Shown here in pieces: positions 56,675 through 64,000 of a stretch of DNA of 64,000 nucleotides. Every line of letters starts with the position of its first letter. The stretch's first letter is position 1. A program made the position numbers and the translations under genes. The notes beneath the pieces were generated by a model. It was not told the DNA's origin, ran no database searches, and worked only from the letters and a program-made list of their open reading frames with translations. The stretch lies in contig JACATO010001128.1 in NCBI GenBank assembly GCA_018389105.1, forward strand, positions 434,001 to 498,000. Direction: 5' to 3'. The stretch is from Nautilus pompilius. Lineage: Eukaryota > Mollusca > Cephalopoda > Nautilida > Nautilidae.

Positions 56675-58781
56675 TTAGGTGAAGTAAATAATAAAATCCT
56701 GCGATTACAATAAACGAACCAGACAGAGTGAGCGAGTGAAATTATACCACATTAACTAGAACACAAAAAAGGGAGCAACAACGAAGCAAAGTGTCATCCT
56801 TAAGATGTTTTTAATACCTTAAAGGATTCCTTTCACAGAATTGCTTAAAAATAGAAGAACGCCAAAATCTTACGTCACGTGAGAGCTAGGTACTTGTCAC
56901 GCAAAACACTGCCGGATACAAGGGGCAGGTGAAATCGTGGGCTGGCGCTTTGACAAAAGAATTTCTGATCGAATTTCCAGGCGAACCACAAGCACTTCCG
57001 CTGAATTCTTGGGAGCTGAACGCGATGAAAAAAATTTTTTTAAACAATCGAGTATATTGATAACAAAACAAGGATATTGAGTGAACTGTACAAGGCGTCA
57101 GTCCTGCTCTTTGTATTTCGATAATAATTTTTCTTGCGTATTCATTCGATCTTTTAGGGGTTAAATCGAATGACGTCACCAGTATCACTTGAAATGCAAT
57201 CTGTTGTTCACGAAAAAGAAATAGAAATTCCGGTGCAGAAATAAGATTTTAAGTCTATGGCGGCGTTTTTTCGCCAACTATTTCTTATTATTTGATTTTT
57301 ATATATAAAAAAAACGTAGTTATTTTACGTTCGAACTCTATTTTTTCCCCCCAAATTATGTACTGTTACAAACGCTGCAAACTTGCTGATGTCATGCAAA
57401 AATTTTAAAAAAGATGTTAAGTTTATCAAGTTCGTTAAAATAGGTAGAAAAAGTTAACACTTTATGTCTGTGCGATCGTCAGTTTTTTTGGAAACATACA
57501 GTGAACTTCCAATGAATTCTGACGATATCCCTTCTTCACGTCTGGAAACTCGACGTATCTTCTCTAATGTTCGTGACGAGCAGAACAAGGAAATTAACAC
57601 CCGTGTTGATTTATGTAAATTACGTCCTGTCGGAATTAATGAGAGCCGTTTTATTTATTGTTAGTAAAGTTATTGGATTTTACCTGTTACCGGATAATGA
57701 ATCTCGGTACCATTACTAGGTGTTTTCACATTGAAGACAGACATAATTGCTATGTTTACTTTTCATTTTGGAAAGAGCATTGTTTTTGGAGCTAGAGAAA
57801 GAATTTCTGTTGTAAGAGTATATATATATATATACACAGACACCTTTTGTTTTAGAAATCTAACCATGGAAACTCGTTATAAATTTTCAAATAAATATAA
57901 GCAAATTTACTAAAAAAAACAACAATACGCAACTAATAATTCAACTAAATACAACAAGTTATTTTCAGCAATAAATCTTAAATTTCTTTCTTTTTAAAGA
58001 AAGTGTTAGCTAAATTTATGTTTCATTGATAACAAAAAAAAAACACATTCACCTAGATTTGTCAAGTTTGCAAACAATTTGAAATGAAGATTATTTCAAA
58101 GTTCGAGACTTATATCTGATACTTTAACAGCCAAATAAAGTTTGATACTGAGTTCGTATTAAAAAAAAACTTTGAATTAAATATTTGACTTATAATAAAG
58201 TGAAATCGGAAGGAAACCAAAAGACAGGGCACAAGAACGCTCATTTTTATCCAAATACATTTTGTGGCTTTTTTTAAAAAAAAATATTTGTATAAATCAC
58301 TTTCAGCTTGAACAATGATGAAGAACTGAAGTGAATAGCGAGATCAGTATCAAAAAATGTATTCTAAAATTTATGTTTCATCTAGTATCAAATCGATCTA
58401 ATTGTTTCATTTTTTGCCAAAAAATTTCAGTGTTGCATATTACTTAGGCATACCGATTTAAGAATATGAACCTGGAAACCAGATTTAACGTGAAAATTAA
58501 AAATAATATCAGCAACAAGCAGAGTTACCGTTTTGATAAATGAATATTTAGCTTTTAGCAATTCCAGCAATTCAGATTTAGATTATGCTCGCTGTACGTA
58601 AGTTAAAAGAACAGAAAAGCGAGCTTAAGGAAGTTTTCAATAAATAAAACAACTATAGATAACTTAGGGCTTTTGTAAACTCTCCGCTTCATCAAAAACA
58701 TTTAAAACTGGCAAAAGGCTAAACCAGTGTATCATCGTCTGGCTAGAATTTAAACAAATGATATTACACTAGACGAAATTT

Positions 58782-58903
58782 ATCTTTAATTACTGACATT
58801 AGAAATCAAAAGGTCATCTTTACGTGATGTTCACATGGCATTTACTTCTTTTCTTATTTAGTGTTACGTAAAGATGGTCTTTATGTCAGTCATTAAAGAT
58901 GAC
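58782..58903. repeat. Small foldback (hairpin) repeat, MITE-like
   Basis: Left arm 58782-58828 and right arm 58863-58903 are imperfect inverted repeats around a loop of about 35 bases. Each arm contains CATCTTTA-type motifs twice. A further copy of the arm motif, GTCATCTTTAATAACTGA, is at 59436-59453. The family is unknown. Confidence 0.65.
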
Positions 58904-61900
58904 TTAGTAACCTTCTTGGATGTTTAAACTCCGCCTTGATTAATGTTGTTTTCTCGTCATGTAAAGTTTTTTTTTTTCTCATATCTCACTTAATATTTTC
59001 TGTTTGTCGCTTTATTTATCTATTTGTTCTTGGTTGATGGCACGAAGCCTACAAATCCTAACTTTACCTTCGTGTAAACGTTTTACTGTATTTAATTTTA
59101 ATTTTTGTTAATGTCGCTCTCCTTATGTTCATTCTTTTTCTCTCTCTTTTTTTTAATTTCATGTTATTCATCATCGCAATTCATTACGTAATCCTCTGCT
59201 TTTGCGGCTGGAGCATCATTTATACTCAGATTACAGTCTAACACTTGTAGTACAACTACAAGTAATTGCTTGATTGCTCTAGATTTGTTAAAATGCATTT
59301 TGATCTATTGATTGATTAATATTTTTTTTTTTATAATTGCTCTAAACTTTTGCCAATAGCAGCAACACAATGCTTACAACACGCCCGGCCATCACCACGT
59401 CGTTATAGGAATGACAAATGTGTATAATAAATGTCATCTTTAATAACTGAAAATATTTTCTCCAGGTTCTTTTCTCTTTTACAAAACCACGTGTAAAAAG
59501 ATACGGTGTGAAAAGTATCATCTGCAGCTATTGACTACTGTTAATAATTTATTGATCGTTGGAAACTTTTGAATGTTGTAATCCAACGTTTTAAGAATAC
59601 TACACCGCAGTATTGTATGTGCCATATTGTTATTGTGAAGATGCTTGTTATCTACCAAACAACAATGGAGAAAAAGAAAACTTGCCTAACTCATTGATTA
59701 TTTTAGTATCACTTTGTGTTGAATTTCTAAATTTATCCGCGTCTTATCCCCTTAAAACGATTTATTAATATAATTTTTTTAAAAAATGACGTTCTATAAG
59801 TTGCTGCAGGATTTACATTAAAGAATTTACTGCGGGACTGTTGTGTGCAGATGGCTTTTGAATCAGTGCCAGGCATTACACCAAACACCGAAGTTCTTAC
59901 CCATTCACATGACACAGATTTTAAAAGAAAATCTTAATAATCTTTTAAATAAAAAAGTGGTTTCACCAGCTTTTATATTTGCACTAAGCTGTAATATAAA
60001 TGGCAGTTGAATATGACAAATAATTAAGACAAAGCAGAGTTAACAAGTGAATCATTTAATTTTAAAAGAAGAAAAGAGAGAAAACGTTTTGAGTTTTTGC
60101 TGTAAAATCTGTTGGTTAGATCGCAAAGTACATTGGTTTCCCTTTCTCTCCGAAGGGAACTTGGCATTACCTCATTATGTTGATGTAACGCATTTTCCAA
60201 TATAATGCGTATAAACTTAGGCGCACACCATTCGGGATTTCTGCCTGATGTCTAGAAAGCATATTTGATCTCAGATTTGTATTTTGTTTACTTTTAGAAT
60301 TAGTTGTGCCATTCGTGTTAGCTGCCCTCGCTTCTATTTCCATTGTAATGTAAACGCTATTTTGTAAAAAAAAAAAAAATCAACTCGCATTTACAATTGC
60401 TGTTATAGAAAATACCATTGGCTAACATGTTGTTCTCACAGAGGGTATAATTGGCTAATAGAAAGCTGACTGTTTGCTCCTACAAAGAATGGCATTGGCT
60501 AGAAACTTGACATTTCAGTTACAGTGAATATTCTTGACTAGAAAGTGAACGTTGCTGTTACAGAAAGCATCTTGTTTTAACGTAAAAAAAAATATATATA
60601 TATATATACTGCCTTATAATTTTCTGTTTCTTTTCTGCGGGACCATTCATTGCATGTTGAGTGATCTGGGTGCGGAAATATTCCATTCCGTTCTATTACG
60701 CTGTTTTCTCTCAGTGTTTTTCACTCATTTAAATGACTCGGCCAGATTTGCAGGTTGCTGCCTATCTTCCACAGGCCGGAGTTACACGTCTCTGTTGTCG
60801 GTGGGTTTAATAAACTATTTTATATATTTATCGTTGACTTATTTCCTCCGTAAACGACGGATGCCAGCAGGGACAAAATGCAAGTGAATCCATTGGTTCG
60901 GTTGTAATATTTCTAACAGCAGTAACCCACGGGGTGCACAGTAATATCTGAGGAAAACAATCTCCTTCTCCTGATGGTGATCCCTTATTTCCATTCTAAC
61001 GAAGGAACGTGCAGAAATGGCAACAGGTAGTTTTAAAATTTGCAAAGCAACACAAAACAGCTACAGCAGCGGGAAAGACGAGGGTCAGGGTTTTCTGTAC
61101 CCGAACCGACGTAGCTCACCTGTCTGTTGCTCGTCAAAGGGTTATCGCGAATAAATGGAAATCTGGTCCACTGGGAAGCTTCTTTGACCGCAAGTTGTTC
61201 CTGCTTTTGGCGACAGTACTAAAAACGCCCACTCTATCCTAATGTGCCCCCTGTCTTTCTTTTAACTTCTCAGTATTCGAATATACTGACTAGAAGAGGG
61301 GGGAAAAAAGGTTTAAATAATCAAAGAGTCTATGCGGCGAAATGATAGCAGGATATCCGTCTAGGAGCAAACTAACGTTGACTTTACCAGGATCTCAATA
61401 ATTTCCCCTATTGACTTTTTTCGCAATAAGAAAACTCAACTCCAGAACGTACTTACGGGAAGGGGAGATAATCGAACTGGCATTTTGGTAAAACTGATTA
61501 TAGGTGTCACTTTTCCTTCAAATTGCGTAGCAGTTCTATTTCGTTTCAATGAATCAATTAATAAACGGATCTGACTTATAAGAATAATTACTCATTTGTG
61601 AAATATTCATAAACAGTGGTGTTGAGTCATCTGAAACAATTCTGGTTTTCAGGTGTAATTAAACCTCGAATAATGCAATGTTTTGTTATTGTCAATTTCT
61701 TGAAGTGTGTCGAGAATGAATTGCGGCATTAGTAATGTTTATTACAGAGGCCCTAACGCATAAACAATGGACATTCAGTATTTCGCTTAGAAACGTAACG
61801 TGGCTCAATGATTTTCACCCATCGCTGTATAATACCAACATTGGCATTTTTCTTCAAGTTATAACAATTTTAAAATTAAACATGAAAGATTTTCATGTAA

Positions 61901-62314
61901 AAGTACAAATGTTCTTGCCAGTTGTTCGCAGCAGCCAGAGACTCCCAACCTTTGATTTATACGTAAACAGGGTTTAAAGAAGAGAAATCAAGAAAGGAAA
62001 TAGTTAGTATTCCTTATTCTCAACATTTCAATTACACGACCATCGGGAGATCTCACTTGGACAGGGTGAGAAGTAAATCAAAATAGTTTTTTTTTTCTTC
62101 TGGAAGTTCCAACCATGGGAAGACAATAAGGGAGAACGCGCGAGTAGCAATTAGGCTATTCTACTTCTATCGTTAAATAGTCAAATAACAAACTTCTCTG
62201 ATGAAAAGAGTTAACTTGGATGGAAGACAGGTGTACTGGGTTTCCTTGGGCTAACTTGTTTCCCGTTAATTCTATGGAGGAGGCCCCTTTGTTCTACAAC
62301 CAAAGCGTAGCTGA
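58904..62314. other. Downstream flank, no gene recognised
   Basis: AT-rich; poly-A at 60368-60380 and a TA run at 60592-60607. Open frames at 60.6-61.2 and 61.7 kb match no family I know. Confidence 0.4.
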
Positions 62315-62461
62315 TTAGAAGGTTTTGATGCTGGGTTTGTTGAAGTGCAGGAGCAGGAATTCCGTAAACACGGCAATCAAGATGCACACAGATAACACCT
62401 CAACGCGGAGCCAAACACGACCCTGACCTTTCACAGCGGTCTTTGGAATCGTCGTTTTCAT
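62315..62461 (-). CDS. Candidate small ORF with a hydrophobic segment, unknown
   Basis: The minus-strand frame from ATG (62459-62461) to TAA (62315-62317) encodes 48 residues starting MKTTIPKTAVKG. A hydrophobic stretch at about 22-39 (VLSVCILIAVFTEFLLL) could span a membrane, and the end is NKPSIKTF. Base composition is GC- and CpG-richer than the flanks. Just upstream on the same strand lies a 33-base block bounded by consensus splice signals (62478-62510). No family was recognised, and a frame of this length can occur by chance. Confidence 0.2.
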   Translation of the reverse strand: MKTTIPKTAVKGQGRVWLRVEVLSVCILIAVFTEFLLLHFNKPSIKTF

Positions 62462-62517
62462 AAAAGCGGTCACTTACCTTTCGGATTACCGACGACCGTT
62501 GTCATGAATACTGTAAA

Positions 62518-64000
62518 AACAAAAGCAAAAGATTAACCCTTCTACAATGAATGCGTGGACGGATCCGAAAGCTGCACGTCAATTCCACTAATAATATATA
62601 TAAAAAAGATCGACTTATAGATTTTTCTCTCTCCATCAAGGCCCGTCTTGTGTTTTAAATTAATGATTTTTTTGCTGTTTAGCTATAAAAATGTTTCCGA
62701 AGCAGAAAACCAATTTTTAATAATTTCGTTAAATGGTTTTAGAGTTCTACATGTAGTCTTAGCATGTCTGCAACAACCAATCTATATTTTTTCTTTTACT
62801 TTCGCCGTCTCAGGCGGAGTCTGGGTGACAGTAATAGGCAGCTTTGCTTTGACATCTACAACTGCAATAAAGATGTGTGGATTACAATATCCGATCATCT
62901 TTGAAGTACGCTATACAATATAATTTATATAAATAAAAAGTATGGTTATAATGCAAAAAACAATAAAACAAACTTTACATTTCTAAGCCTGTAAGTATTT
63001 TTTCCGAAACAAGTCTTGAAAAACAGGGGGAGCAACCCAGTTAATGACGAACTATTATCTCCGCCATTGCCATTTTCTTTGCGCTTCGAAAAGTTTATTC
63101 TTTTGCCGTATCGTCATTAACTGGTCTCTAAAACGTTCATCCTATTTATTTCTTATCACAAAATTTCGGTCCGAGCAAACACTGGCAAAAATCTTCTCGG
63201 AGACAAGCTTCGAAATGTAAATGATATTTAAACGTGAACTTCAACAGCTAAAACTTTCATCCCCAATTCCTTAAGGAAATCTAAAGTGATAACATTCTCT
63301 CGATGAGCCGCAGTCTATTTTATCTGAGGACGCACTGACAAATAAACGAGAGACTTCGAGAGAACATCAATCTGTGAATAAGTTAATTCCTAAATAAAAA
63401 AGGTTATTTGGGTAAAAATTCGAAAAACTTAGAACGTGCTTCTTTTTAAGAAAGAAATATACTATGGCGTAGATCAGATTTAGTTGCAATAGCTTCGGTA
63501 ATTTAAGAGGAACAAGGGAAAACAAACCGCCCGTTAAACAGTTATTTATTTCTGATAAAATTTAAGTTCTTTTCCTTTGTTCCTAATATTAATGACTTTC
63601 TATCGGAAGCGTAATATAAGAGCCGAGTAGAATTTTTGGAGAGACCGTAGCGATGGGGCCCAGATTACTTCCCCGGTGTACTTGGCGGATCGGGATCTGT
63701 ACCTCGGTCACACCTCTCTTTCATTAGCTGCCAATGCTGGACTTGTGAAAAAAATCCCCCTTTTTTTTTTTTTGTTTTTGTTCTTTTTAAAGCAGATAAT
63801 TTACGAGCAGTTTTGGATGTCTAAGTAGTTTCTCTAACCTTAAGTTACTCAGAGATCAGGGTATCCATGAATGCCTCCAGCGGTTTCCGCCGACCGCTGC
63901 CCGCTATAACACCGGACCCAACCAATAAACCAGATTCAGGTATGAAGGACACCCACGAAAATGTCTTCCGTGAATGACAGCAGTTCGAAGGTGAACTTCA
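62518..64000. other. Downstream flank to window end, no gene recognised
   Basis: AT-rich except for GC-richer patches at 63600-63720 and 63850-63990. The latter has a short frame from ATG at 63867 (MNASSGFRRPLPAITPD) with a possible donor (CAG|GTATGA) near 63939. This could be a first coding exon, but there is no supporting homology. Confidence 0.3.

Larger units (their letters stand above)
55570..58781. other. 3' UTR and flank of the channel gene, no second gene recognised
   Basis: Begins with the channel's 3' UTR. CpG-rich stretch near 55920-56230, then a (GA)n tract at 56633-56671 and AT-rich sequence with a TA run at 57816-57835. Open frames at 55.9-57.7 kb are not recognisable. Confidence 0.4.

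Noticed and set aside
63867-63977. Possible first coding exon (MNASSGFRRPLP) near the window end
   Set aside because: Only 36 codons, no homology and an ordinary donor-like site; mentioned in the flank entry only.

Overview
The window is AT-rich, intron-dominated animal DNA with one recognisable host gene, which lies on the + strand. It is the 3' part of a voltage-gated potassium channel of the Shaw (Kv3)-like class. An internal exon (18230-18495) carries the end of the T1 tetramerisation domain, including an intact HX5CX20CC zinc motif. A terminal exon (54496-55569) encodes S1-S6, the pore and the C-terminal tail. The two exons join in frame, phase 0, across a 36 kb intron. The exon for the first half of T1 was not found and probably lies upstream of the window. 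Shaw-like channels, long introns, purine microsatellites and many Tc1/mariner elements suggest an invertebrate, plausibly a mollusc or another lophotrochozoan. That placement is an inference, because nothing here is diagnostic of a phylum.

Layout. 1-18229 is probably the preceding intron. It holds a nearly full-length Tc1-like element with IR/DR ends (8641-10229) and decayed Tc1 pieces near 7.3, 12.2 and 15.7 kb. 18496-54495 is the large intron. It contains a second, left-truncated copy of the same Tc1 family abutting a Tigger/pogo-like element (21.7-24.1 kb), and two mariner copies of the Hsmar1 type in the same orientation (28138-29211, 51106-52287). It also holds six decayed Tc1-like transposases in both orientations, one tRNA-derived SINE (near 30 kb), an unclassified 129-bp inverted-repeat pair (33.2 and 41.5 kb) and several microsatellites. 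55570-64000 is the 3' flank, with candidate poly(A) signals, a (GA)n tract, a small hairpin repeat and two weak exon-like patches.

The channel protein is the most interesting object. It keeps the charge-transfer residues (Phe and Glu in S2, Asp in S3) and a TVGYGD filter. However, its S4 has lost the first arginine, carries His at the usual fifth-charge lysine and Gln at the seventh, and the S6 PXP hinge reads TIP. The tail ends in -ETHL, a class I PDZ-ligand pattern. This combination fits a divergent, possibly modulatory, Shaw-like subunit.

I saw no CRISPR array, rRNA or tRNA gene, and no retroviral or other capsid- or envelope-bearing element.
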